Of a stretch of DNA of 11,585 nucleotides, positions 1-6,426 are shown piece after piece. Location of the stretch: contig CAUQVP010000057.1 in assembly GCA_963521545.1 (NCBI GenBank), positions 1 to 11,585 of the forward strand, given 5' to 3'. The position numbers and the translations under genes are program-made. A model generated the notes under the pieces. That model made no database searches, was not told the DNA's origin, and saw only the letters and a program-made list of their open reading frames with translations. Numbering within the stretch: position 1 is the first letter of the stretch; each line of letters begins with the position of its first letter. This stretch comes from JABCPE02 sp963521545. Its GTDB lineage: Bacteria; Bacteroidota; Bacteroidia; Flavobacteriales; Weeksellaceae.

Positions 1-130
1 CACTATCCCATTTTTTGTTCCAGATAAAATTTTTATCTGCTATCTGTTCCCAAAATTTTTCAGGATCATGTACTGACTTTTCGTATTGCTTAAAATAGTC
101 TGGAAGATTGTCTATTATGTACTTACTCAT
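1..130 (-). CDS. acs: Acetyl-CoA synthetase-like protein, N-terminal fragment (runs off left edge)
   Basis: Reading the minus strand from the ATG at 130-128 gives 43 open codons that leave the window at base 1. The peptide begins MSKYIIDNLPDYFKQYEKSV and continues with HDPEKFWEQIA, then FIWNKKWDS. This is the pattern of the small N-terminal domain of acetyl-CoA synthetase and related acyl-CoA synthetases: a short helix, a 'PEEFW..IA' helix, then a 'W.KKWD' strand. The full enzyme would be about 630-650 residues and would convert acetate, ATP and CoA to acetyl-CoA in the cytoplasm. The AMP-binding core lies outside the window, so acetate specificity is inferred. A propionyl-CoA synthetase-like relative is possible. 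The gene starts 48 bases after the esterase-like gene on the same strand. I see no terminator between them, so co-transcription is possible. Confidence 0.75.
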   Translation of the reverse strand, partial: MSKYIIDNLPDYFKQYEKSVHDPEKFWEQIADKNFIWNKKWDS

Positions 131-178
131 TTATGTAGGAGAATATTAAATAAAAATTAATTCTATATTATTCAAATT

Positions 179-1468
179 TTAAGCCGGCAATTTAAGAAAT
201 TTTAATGAAATAAGTCTGAAAAACCATCTATTTTTTTTGAACATTTCTTCCAGCGGAATTTGATTTTCTGAATGACTGATTAAAACTGCAAAGTCAATAA
301 AATCCGTTGTATTTTTTCCTTTAAGTTCAGCTTTATTGCTCTTTTTAAAAAGTTGTTTAACTTCCATCAAATCCGCACCTTTGTGATATGGTGAATTTTC
401 AGCATTAAGCCTAAAAAGCGTAATATCAGAAAGTTTCATTTTCTTTAGTTTTCCAATTCCTTTAAAATACTCTTTCCAATAATCACCAATTCCATATCCC
501 TTTTCTATTGTATAAGTCTTATAATCACCCTGTTTATCATAAATTTTATTCCAAAGAACTTTACTTCTTGTGAGATATCCCATTACACTGACCACCTTAT
601 TTCTTTCATAAATATCCTGTTCAATCAATCTTGTGAAAAAAGATGGGTAATGTCCTTCCCTTGCCTTTTGAATATGAAAAAATCCATATTTAAAAAATTG
701 TTTTTTACTCCCTAACTTATATTTTTCTTTCAAATAAATATAATTATCAAAAATTATCTGCTCTCTATCTCTTTTATCATTAAAATTATTCTCAATATTT
801 TTGAGAATAAAATGAAAGTCATCTATATTTTTAATTTTATCTTCAAAAATCCCTTTATTTCTCCGATAACTTTCAATAAACGATTTTAATTGTTTTTCCA
901 AACTCTCGTTATCAATACCAAAATCAGTATTTTCATCAAGAAAAATTTTTTCTAAATAACTTCTTTCTTCCCAATTTTGGATATTTTCTGTGAGGTATAA
1001 AATATGTTTTATTGGGAATTTATATTCATTTATCACATCACAACCAAGAATTTGAACTGGATTTTGTGGATATTTTTTATTTAGTTCTCGTAAATTTTTC
1101 CAATGATTAAAAGTTTCTATGGTTCCTTCCTGATTTACAATACTTTGGAAAGCCAAAACTAAATCTTTCAACAACTTTTCATCGCCATTTTCTAAATATT
1201 TTTGAAAATAAAAAGCCTGACTAAAATTTGTTTCTGGAAAATAATAATCCAAAACACCTTGTCGCTTTAAATCATTGATAATCAATTTTTCAACTTCATA
1301 TGTTTTCGCACTTCCGTGATATGCACCAAATCCTATAACATCAAAATCCGTCTTAGGAAAACGAAAGTCTGAAGCCAGCATATCAAACCTATTTTCCTTT
1401 AAATACGCCTTTTTATCTTGAGCAAATAGGTTTATTGAAATAAAAATAATAAACACCAGCTTTTTCAT
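179..1468 (-). CDS. Secreted erythromycin-esterase-superfamily-like protein
   Basis: This is a 429-residue protein. Residues 1-16 form a signal peptide (KK, a hydrophobic stretch, then LFA) with probable cleavage before Q17, so it should be exported to the periplasm or beyond. Three blocks recall the erythromycin-esterase (Ere) family. The first is a strand followed by G-A-Y-H51-G near residues 45-52. The second is E79 after the next strand (YYFPETNF). The third is residues 232-268, R-D-R-E-Q-x3-D-N-x-x-L followed by a strand ending in F-F-H265, which matches the Ere pattern 'RDxxMAxN..WL ... HNxH'. Ere enzymes hydrolyse macrolide lactones, but most relatives have unknown substrates, and I would not predict macrolide resistance. 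The acidic residue that normally precedes the histidine (GE..HG) is absent, replaced by G48. A divergent promoter lies just upstream. The family call is at superfamily level only. Confidence 0.55.
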   Translation of the reverse strand: MKKLVFIIFISINLFAQDKKAYLKENRFDMLASDFRFPKTDFDVIGFGAYHGSAKTYEVEKLIINDLKRQGVLDYYFPETNFSQAFYFQKYLENGDEKLLKDLVLAFQSIVNQEGTIETFNHWKNLRELNKKYPQNPVQILGCDVINEYKFPIKHILYLTENIQNWEERSYLEKIFLDENTDFGIDNESLEKQLKSFIESYRRNKGIFEDKIKNIDDFHFILKNIENNFNDKRDREQIIFDNYIYLKEKYKLGSKKQFFKYGFFHIQKAREGHYPSFFTRLIEQDIYERNKVVSVMGYLTRSKVLWNKIYDKQGDYKTYTIEKGYGIGDYWKEYFKGIGKLKKMKLSDITLFRLNAENSPYHKGADLMEVKQLFKKSNKAELKGKNTTDFIDFAVLISHSENQIPLEEMFKKNRWFFRLISLKFLKLPA

Positions 1469-1484
1469 CTCTATTTTTTGATTT

Positions 1485-1515
1485 TAAAGATATTATTTTT
1501 TCCAAAAAAACAAAA
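1485..1515 (-). promoter_or_regulatory. Probable promoter of the secreted esterase-like gene
   Basis: On the minus strand, TTTTG (1515-1511) is followed after 18 bases by TATCTTTA (1492-1485). This matches seven of eight positions of the Bacteroidota TAnnTTTG -7 box, with a normal spacer. Transcription would start near 1478-1480, leaving a leader of about 10 bases before the ATG at 1468. The last base of the box is A instead of the usual G, and the region is very AT-rich, so a chance match is possible. Confidence 0.4.
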
Positions 1516-1533
1516 TATATTTTTTATTTCGCT

Positions 1534-1561
1534 TTTGGTTCTATTTTTTTTCTTACCTTTG
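1534..1561 (+). promoter_or_regulatory. Bacteroidota-type promoter of the pyr operon
   Basis: TTTG at 1534-1537 serves as the -33 element. After 16 bases comes TACCTTTG at 1554-1561, a full match to the TAnnTTTG -7 consensus used by the Bacteroidota primary sigma factor. The spacer is slightly shorter than the usual 17-23 bases. The start of transcription should fall about 4-7 bases after the box, near 1566-1568, placing the whole leader ORF and terminator in the transcript ahead of pyrB. Confidence 0.7.
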
Positions 1562-1567
1562 TAAGAA
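1550..1567. repeat. Perfect 7-bp inverted repeat over the -7 box
   Basis: TTCTTAC (1550-1556) and GTAAGAA (1561-1567) are exact reverse complements separated by CTTT. The dyad is centred on the -7 element and ends at the expected start of transcription, so it would act as a DNA site, not as an RNA hairpin. It could be an operator. Flavobacterial -7 boxes are often followed by TA, which makes the inner part of the dyad (TAC...GTA) unremarkable, and only the outer four pairs are extra. Confidence 0.35.
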
Positions 1568-1638
1568 TGAAAAAGCAAGAATTTTTAGAAAGTTTGTTGA
1601 GAGCAGATTTCTGCTCAAAAAGATATTTTATTTATTAA
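1567..1638 (+). CDS. Candidate 23-residue leader peptide of the pyr operon
   Basis: ATG at 1567 opens 23 codons, starting MKKQEFLESLL and ending SKRYFIY, with a TAA stop at 1636-1638. It begins at or within a base or two of the predicted transcription start, so translation would be leaderless or nearly so; no ribosome-binding site is visible. Two features favour a regulatory role over chance. The stop codon abuts the stem of an intrinsic terminator. The last codons (1624-1635) are almost entirely U and A, which would form a U-rich pause region just before the terminator. In Enterobacteria, the pyrBI leader peptide couples ribosome movement to RNA polymerase pausing at low UTP. The peptide has no run of a single amino acid, so classical amino-acid attenuation is less likely. 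A 23-codon ORF can arise by chance in AT-rich DNA. Confidence 0.45.
   Translation: MKKQEFLESLLRADFCSKRYFIY
1601..1616 (+). promoter_or_regulatory. Leader RNA hairpin, candidate transcription-pause hairpin
   Basis: GAGCAGA (1601-1607) pairs perfectly with TCTGCTC (1610-1616). Sterically this is a six-pair stem with an ATTT tetraloop. It sits inside the leader ORF, about ten bases before the U-rich stretch 1624-1636 and about twenty before the terminator. An upstream hairpin followed by a U-rich pause region is also seen in the E. coli pyrBI leader. The pausing function here is inferred. Confidence 0.5.
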
Positions 1639-1667
1639 AACGAGGCTCGATTGGCTTCGTTTTTTTT
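1637..1667 (+). terminator. Intrinsic terminator between the pyr promoter and pyrB (candidate attenuator)
   Basis: AACGAGGC (1639-1646) pairs with GCTTCGTT (1654-1661) in an eight-pair stem with one G-U pair and a seven-base loop. It is followed by an eight-T run (1660-1667). A1637-A1638 can extend the stem against T1662-T1663. No complete gene precedes it in this transcript, and pyrB starts 28 bases after the T run, so it cannot be an ordinary end-of-gene terminator. It must be read through for the operon to be expressed. The leader stop codon overlaps its base, so a ribosome at the end of the leader would cover the 5' arm and prevent folding. Confidence 0.75.
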
Positions 1668-1695
1668 ATGTTTAAAACTAAAAACTTCATGAACT

Positions 1696-2595
1696 ATGCT
1701 GGCAATATCTCATTTTAGTCCCAAGAAAATCGAGCTGATTTTAGACCAAGCTTTGGAAATGGCAAATGGCAAAAAATACACGGCTCAAGACGAAATTTTC
1801 GTTTCCAATCTTTTTTTCGAAGACAGCACCCGCACCAAAATAAGCTTCGAAATGGCGGAAAGAAAACTTGGGCTTTCAGTCATTCCTTTTGACACTTCGC
1901 AAAGTTCCGTAAATAAAGGCGAAAGCCTCTACGACACCGCGAAGACACTAGAAAGCATCGGGTTAAATATTTTGGTAATTCGCCACGGACAAAACCAATA
2001 TTACGATGAACTAAAAAACATCAAAATCCCTATTATCAACGCTGGAGACGGCACAGGAAACCACCCGAGCCAGACCATGCTGGATTTGATGACCATAAAA
2101 CAAGAATTTGGTTCTTTCAAAGACCTAAAAATCGCCATTACAGGAGATGTGAAACACAGCCGCGTTGCCAATTCTGCCTGTGATATTTTGAGAAAATTAG
2201 GCTCAAAAGTCTATTTTTCTGGCCCAAGAGAATGGTTTGATGAAGGCAGCCTAATGAACGGAACTTACTTAGAAATCGATGAACTCATTCCAGAAATCGA
2301 TGTCCTCATGCTCCTAAGAATACAGCACGAAAGACATCACCAAAAAATAAAATATTCTCCAGAAGAATACCTAAGAAAATACGGACTTACCAAAGAGCGA
2401 GAAAAGAAAATGAAGCCCAGCGCCATCATCATGCATCCCGCACCAGTAAACAGAAATGTGGAGATAAACTCCGATTTGGTGGAATGCTCCCGCTCCCGAA
2501 TTTTCAAACAAATGGAAAACGGAGTTTTTGCACGAATGGCTATTTTAAAAAATATCTTGGAACAAAAAGGCTTTACATTCAAAGAAATAAAATAA
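1696..2595 (+). CDS. pyrB: Aspartate carbamoyltransferase catalytic subunit
   Basis: The enzyme joins carbamoyl phosphate and L-aspartate to give N-carbamoyl-L-aspartate, the committed step of pyrimidine synthesis in the cytoplasm. At 299 residues it is close to the usual 300-310. Visible motifs: the carbamoyl-phosphate loop S44-T-R-T47 in FFEDSTRT, K74-G-E, R96-H, H123-P-S-Q126 after a GDG turn, G150-D-x-x-H-S-R156, L207-R-x-Q-x-E-R213, and the aspartate-domain motif H247-P-A-P-x-N-R253. The frame has a TGA stop just upstream, so ATG 1696 is the first possible start. Two out-of-frame ATGs at 1668 and 1689 lie ahead of it. No pyrI regulatory subunit is present nearby. It is the first enzyme gene after the leader attenuator and is followed by pyrC after five bases. 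Confidence 0.97.
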   Translation: MLAISHFSPKKIELILDQALEMANGKKYTAQDEIFVSNLFFEDSTRTKISFEMAERKLGLSVIPFDTSQSSVNKGESLYDTAKTLESIGLNILVIRHGQNQYYDELKNIKIPIINAGDGTGNHPSQTMLDLMTIKQEFGSFKDLKIAITGDVKHSRVANSACDILRKLGSKVYFSGPREWFDEGSLMNGTYLEIDELIPEIDVLMLLRIQHERHHQKIKYSPEEYLRKYGLTKEREKKMKPSAIIMHPAPVNRNVEINSDLVECSRSRIFKQMENGVFARMAILKNILEQKGFTFKEIK

Positions 2596-2600
2596 ATAAT

Positions 2601-3866
2601 ATGAAAATCATTAAAAACGGAAAAATCCTTGACCAACAAGGGAATTTAGTCCAAAAAGACATTCAGATAGAAAATGGTCTTATCACCAAAATTTCTGAAA
2701 ACATAGAGAATCCAAACGCCGAAATCATAGATGCCGAAGGGAAATTCATCAGCCCTGGGTTTATCGATGTGCATGTTCATCTCCGTGAACCTGGCGGCGA
2801 ACACAAAGAGACCATCGCTACAGGCTCCATGGCAGCCGCAAAAGGCGGATATACCACTATCTGCCCGATGCCAAACACCAATCCCGCTCCCGATAGAGCC
2901 GAGCGTTTCGATGATTTATTAAAACGAATCCAAAAATCCGCTGTCATAAAAATAAGACCTTATGGAGCTATTACGGAAGACTCCAAAGGTGCAAAACTAA
3001 CTGATTTTCAAGTTTTAAAAGAAAAAGGAGCTGTAGGATTTACCGATGACGGCGTAGGAATTCAGGAAGCTGGCGTAATGTATGAAGCCATGCAGGAATC
3101 CACCAAAGTAAATCTACCCATCGTAGCCCACTGCGAAGACAATTCGCTTATTTTAGGAGGCTGTATTCATGATGGAAAAAAAGCCAAAGAATTAGGATTA
3201 AAGGGTATCCCAAGTGTTTGTGAATCAGTGCATATCGCTCGTGATATTTTATTAGCCGAAGCTGCTGGCGCGCATTATCATGTCTGCCATGTTTCCACAA
3301 AAGAATCTGTGAGAGTCATCGCCGATGGGAAAAAGGCCGGAATCCGTGTAACTGCCGAAGTTTCGCCGCATCATTTGGTTTTAACCGAAGATGATATTCC
3401 TAATGCAGATACCAATTATAAAATGAACCCTCCGCTCCGCGCCAAAGAAGACCAATTAGCTCTAATCAAAGGGCTGGAAGAAGGAATCATCGACTGCATC
3501 GCGACCGACCACGCTCCACACACCGAAGATGAAAAAAGCCGAGGAATGTATGATTCGCCTTTTGGAATTGTGGGATTTGAGACCGCTTTTCCTGTCCTGC
3601 ACACCAGATTTGTAAAAACTGGAAAATGGTCTCTGAAACAGCTCATCGACTGGATGACCATAAAACCAGCCGAGGTTTTTAACCTTGATAAAGTAGCAAA
3701 AATAGAAGTTGGCTACCATGCCGACCTGACTTTCATTGACCTTGAAAAAACTGAAAAAGTAGACAAAAACACCTTCGTTTCCAAAGGAAGAAACACGCCT
3801 TTTGACGGCTGGGAATGCACAGGCTGGCCAATAGCGACTTTTGTAAACGGAGAAAAAGTTTATTAA
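2601..3866 (+). CDS. pyrC: Dihydroorotase, class I
   Basis: This 421-residue zinc amidohydrolase reversibly cyclises carbamoyl-aspartate to dihydroorotate. Metal-ligand and substrate motifs are all present: H58-V-H60-L-R-E-P-G, the P-M-P-N-T segment at 89-93, D150 in FTDDG, H177 in AHCED, H230 in HVCHVST, and D303 in A-T-D303-H-A-P-H. The length and the HLREPG motif place it with the bacterial class I enzymes (B. subtilis type), not the shorter E. coli type. The frame is open back to 2484, but starting there would overlap pyrB by over 100 bases and add 39 residues with no family match. ATG 2601, just after pyrB, gives the standard N-terminus MKIIKNGKI. The next gene starts three bases after its stop. 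Confidence 0.97.
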   Translation: MKIIKNGKILDQQGNLVQKDIQIENGLITKISENIENPNAEIIDAEGKFISPGFIDVHVHLREPGGEHKETIATGSMAAAKGGYTTICPMPNTNPAPDRAERFDDLLKRIQKSAVIKIRPYGAITEDSKGAKLTDFQVLKEKGAVGFTDDGVGIQEAGVMYEAMQESTKVNLPIVAHCEDNSLILGGCIHDGKKAKELGLKGIPSVCESVHIARDILLAEAAGAHYHVCHVSTKESVRVIADGKKAGIRVTAEVSPHHLVLTEDDIPNADTNYKMNPPLRAKEDQLALIKGLEEGIIDCIATDHAPHTEDEKSRGMYDSPFGIVGFETAFPVLHTRFVKTGKWSLKQLIDWMTIKPAEVFNLDKVAKIEVGYHADLTFIDLEKTEKVDKNTFVSKGRNTPFDGWECTGWPIATFVNGEKVY

Positions 3867-3869
3867 AAT

Positions 3870-4541
3870 ATGGGATTTCATATCATTAACATAAAAGGAG
3901 AAAAAATAGAGCATCAATTCATTGAAAATCAAAATGAATTAATGTATAGAGAAGATATCAAAAGTGATACTATTATATACCAAGGAGAGGAACATTGGAC
4001 TCCTATTCGAGTTGGAGATTCAGAAATATATAAGAACTATTGTAAAGATTATTTTAGAGCAGGACTAAAGGCTCAAGAATTATTTAAAACTCAAGCTAAA
4101 GCTAACGGCTTCATGTTGGAAGAGCTTTATCAGGACAAAGAAAGTTTTCAGCAATATTTAGTTACGCAAGAATTTATAAATATAAAAAGGGGTGATTTTC
4201 TGATAAGAAACTTTGGAAATATCGAAATCGATGTAAAGTGTAGAAGTTTTTATGGAAAAAAAGGAAAAGAAACTTTCAATTTCAGATGTGAAGATGTAGA
4301 AAAACATCTGAATATGCAAAAACTCACAAACACGCCAGTTGTACTAGCCATTTATAGGAGAAAAGGAAGTGATGTCATAGGAGACGCGCCTTATTTTATA
4401 TCAATAAATACAATTAATGAACACAAAGAAAATTTTAATATCCATCATGAAGAAAAAGACAATACAGGAAATTGCTATCAAATACCAATTGCTTTAACAA
4501 TAAATAGTTTTGATTTTATCAGAAACTTTATAATAAACTAA
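3870..4541 (+). CDS. PD-(D/E)XK nuclease-like protein embedded in the pyr operon
   Basis: This is a 223-residue cytoplasmic protein with no signal peptide or membrane segment. Residues 92-165 look like a restriction-endonuclease-like core. They comprise a helix (FQQYLVTQEF), the turn R107-G-D109-F with strand LIRNF, then the strand I118-E-I-D121-V-K123, giving D109-x11-D121-x-K123. A later strand reads P156-VVLAIYRR. This matches the PD-(D/E)XK catalytic arrangement, so a metal-dependent DNA or RNA cleavage role is plausible. Residues 1-90 are not recognised. The gene begins three bases after the pyrC stop, so translation may be coupled. Base use is much more AT-rich than in pyrC, suggesting an origin or expression history different from the pyr genes. 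The next gene is a degenerate RNase HI. The nuclease fold assignment rests on motif and strand order only; Holliday-junction resolvase-like or restriction-type relatives are equally possible. Confidence 0.55.
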   Translation: MGFHIINIKGEKIEHQFIENQNELMYREDIKSDTIIYQGEEHWTPIRVGDSEIYKNYCKDYFRAGLKAQELFKTQAKANGFMLEELYQDKESFQQYLVTQEFINIKRGDFLIRNFGNIEIDVKCRSFYGKKGKETFNFRCEDVEKHLNMQKLTNTPVVLAIYRRKGSDVIGDAPYFISINTINEHKENFNIHHEEKDNTGNCYQIPIALTINSFDFIRNFIIN

Positions 4542-4581
4542 TTTTTAACCAAATCATAAAAGAAATTTAACAGTTTATATC

Positions 4582-5262
4582 ATGGAACAACTTAAAAATA
4601 ACCTCCCAAAAGTAAGTTTATATTGTAGAAGTTTTATTGACAAAGTCACTGCAAAAGCCGCCTACACTATAATTATGAAATATAATGATATAGAAAAATC
4701 CTTTTCTGAAAGTTTCAGAAAAAGCACAAACAATCGTTTAGAACTAATGGGGATTATCTCTGGATTCCAAAAATTAAAAAAAACAGCAGACATAACTGTT
4801 TATATATCTTATCATTATATTATTGATCCTTTTGAAAAAGACTGGATTAGTAACTGGGTTAAAAATAACTGGATATCAAATAAAAGAAGAATTGCTAATC
4901 AAGATTTATGGAAACAATTATTAGATCTTACAAAGGAGCATATTGTTAAATTCGAATATTGTAATAATGAATATATAAAAAAATGCTACACTTTATCTCA
5001 GTTAGAAACACAAAAAAATATAGAGTTCAAAATAGATGAAGTTTTTGAAGAAGAATGTAGTCAGGAAATAAGAGAAGATAGAAAAATAAAAATTGATAAA
5101 GAAGGAGATTTGTGTAGAAAATGTAGCACACCTGTGGTAAAAAAAACACCCACACAAAAGAAAATAAAGGAAAATCAAATTTACTACTATGAATATATTT
5201 TACAATGCCCAAATTGTAGAACAATATTTTTTGTAGAAAGTGCTAAAAGATATTTACAATAA
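4582..5262 (+). CDS. Degenerate RNase HI-like protein with C-terminal zinc ribbon
   Basis: This is a 226-residue protein. Residues 11-155 align by eye with flavobacterial RNase HI. F41-S-E-S-F-R-K-S-T-N-N-R-L-E54-L matches the 'FSEGFRKTTNNRMEL' segment. D108-L-W-K and W88-x3-W match the middle helices, and I151-D-E-V-F-E ends the domain. Of the four RNase HI catalytic acids only E54 (E. coli E48) remains. The D10 position reads R16, the D70 position (normally TDS) reads S76, and the D134 region reads KKCYTLS with no acid. The histidine of the GHA loop is also gone. A linker leads to a zinc ribbon, C178-x2-C181 and C209-x2-C212, as I recall in the housekeeping Bacteroidota enzyme. It should therefore not cleave RNA:DNA hybrids by the usual mechanism but may still bind nucleic acid. 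It lies 40 bases after the nuclease-like gene and 19 before carA, and is strongly AT-rich. Confidence 0.75.
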   Translation: MEQLKNNLPKVSLYCRSFIDKVTAKAAYTIIMKYNDIEKSFSESFRKSTNNRLELMGIISGFQKLKKTADITVYISYHYIIDPFEKDWISNWVKNNWISNKRRIANQDLWKQLLDLTKEHIVKFEYCNNEYIKKCYTLSQLETQKNIEFKIDEVFEEECSQEIREDRKIKIDKEGDLCRKCSTPVVKKTPTQKKIKENQIYYYEYILQCPNCRTIFFVESAKRYLQ

Positions 5263-5281
5263 ACTTATTCAACTAATAAAA

Positions 5282-6361
5282 ATGAACAAAAAACTCATAT
5301 TAGAATCAGGAGAAGTTTTCTACGGAGAAGGCTTCGGAGCGGATACAGAGACCAGCGGCGAGGTGGTTTTCAGCACAGGAATGACTGGCTATCAGGAACT
5401 CATCTCCGACCCTTCTTTTTGTGGGCAAATCGTCTGTATGACCTATCCACTCATTGGGAATTATGGAATCAATCGTGATGACTACGAAAGCATAGAACCA
5501 GCCATCAAAGGACTGATTGTCAAAGAACTCTGTGATATGCCTTCTAACTTCCGTTCCCAACTTACTCTGGATGAACTCTTTAAGAAGAAAAATCTTTCAG
5601 GGATTTCAGGAATTGACACCCGAAAACTAACCCGAATTCTCCGAAACAAAGGCGTAACGAAAGGTAAAATCGTCAATGCTGATGCAGATGAACAAAACAT
5701 CATCAATGAACTGAAAGCCACTATTTTACCTAAAAATCAAATTGAACAAGTTTCCACCAAAACGCCCTATGCCAACCCTGGCAGAGGCTTCAAAGTGGTG
5801 CTGATGGACTTTGGTGCAAAACTCGGCATCATCCGTGAATTATCCCAAAGAAACTGCGACATAACGGTAGTTTCCCACGATACCTCAGCCGAAGAAATCC
5901 TTCTAATGGCTCCAGATGGTGTCATGCTCTCCAACGGTCCTGGCGACCCTCAGGACATCCCTCACGCACACGAAACCGTGAGAAAACTCCTTGGCAAAGT
6001 CCCTATTTTTGGGATTTGTATGGGACATCAGGTAATAGGACTGGCGTGCGGTGCGAAGACTTTTAAACTAAAATTTGGGCACAGAGGAGGCAATCATCCT
6101 GTTTTGGATTTAAGAACCAATAAAGTTTCTATCACTTCCCAAAACCACGGCTATGCCATTGACCAAAACAGTCTGAAAGACACAGATTTAGAGGAAACCC
6201 ACATCGCGCTGAATGACCACACGAATGAAGGAGTCCGCCACAAGAAATACCCTTGTTTCTCTGTCCAATACCATCCAGAGGCAAGCCCAGGCCCAGAAGA
6301 TGCCAATTATCTTTTTGATGACTTCATCCAAATGATGGAAGATTTTAAAAAAGAGTGCTAA
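5282..6361 (+). CDS. carA: Carbamoyl-phosphate synthase small (glutaminase) subunit
   Basis: CarA hydrolyses glutamine and channels ammonia to CarB for carbamoyl-phosphate synthesis, feeding pyrB and arginine synthesis. The 359 residues are the usual length. The N-terminal CarA-specific domain spans about 1-150, with G33-M-T-G-Y-Q-E and G110-I-D-T-R-K-L-T. The class I glutamine amidotransferase domain spans about 170-355, with S217-N-G-P-G-D-P, the nucleophile C246 in GICMGHQ, and the H331/E333 pair in QYHPEASPGP. The frame is open back to 5240, inside the preceding gene, but ATG 5282 gives the conserved start MNKKLILESGEVFYGEGFG. Its base composition returns to that of pyrB and pyrC after the AT-rich insert. 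The 65 bases after it (6362-6426) are almost all A and T; I see no terminator and no convincing promoter there. Confidence 0.97.
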   Translation: MNKKLILESGEVFYGEGFGADTETSGEVVFSTGMTGYQELISDPSFCGQIVCMTYPLIGNYGINRDDYESIEPAIKGLIVKELCDMPSNFRSQLTLDELFKKKNLSGISGIDTRKLTRILRNKGVTKGKIVNADADEQNIINELKATILPKNQIEQVSTKTPYANPGRGFKVVLMDFGAKLGIIRELSQRNCDITVVSHDTSAEEILLMAPDGVMLSNGPGDPQDIPHAHETVRKLLGKVPIFGICMGHQVIGLACGAKTFKLKFGHRGGNHPVLDLRTNKVSITSQNHGYAIDQNSLKDTDLEETHIALNDHTNEGVRHKKYPCFSVQYHPEASPGPEDANYLFDDFIQMMEDFKKEC

Positions 6362-6426
6362 TATAAATTATACAAACTACTTTTTACTTATATTTTATTT
6401 TTAAATAATCAAAAAACTAAAATTAT

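Noticed and set aside
20..40. An apparent frameshift in the acetyl-CoA synthetase-like fragment
   Set aside because: A first reading miscounted a T run on the minus strand. Recounting bases 25-36 gives five A then four T, and the frame stays open through FIWNKKWDS as expected for the family.
1626..1655. A PyrR-binding site in the pyr leader
   Set aside because: GAGGCT at 1642-1647 matches the end of the PyrR binding-loop consensus, but the upstream half (ARUCCNG) does not match, and the bases are needed for the terminator stem.
3462..3932. A 156-codon open frame antisense to the end of pyrC
   Set aside because: It lies wholly opposite a well-conserved coding sequence and the start of the next gene, has no family resemblance and no separate control signals. 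The other antisense frames over pyrB, carA and carB were dismissed for the same reason.
6362..6426. A promoter for the secreted pair between carA and the first copy
   Set aside because: TACTTTTT and TATATTTT resemble the -7 box but lack the final G, and no TTG lies at the right distance upstream; in such AT-rich DNA these matches mean little.
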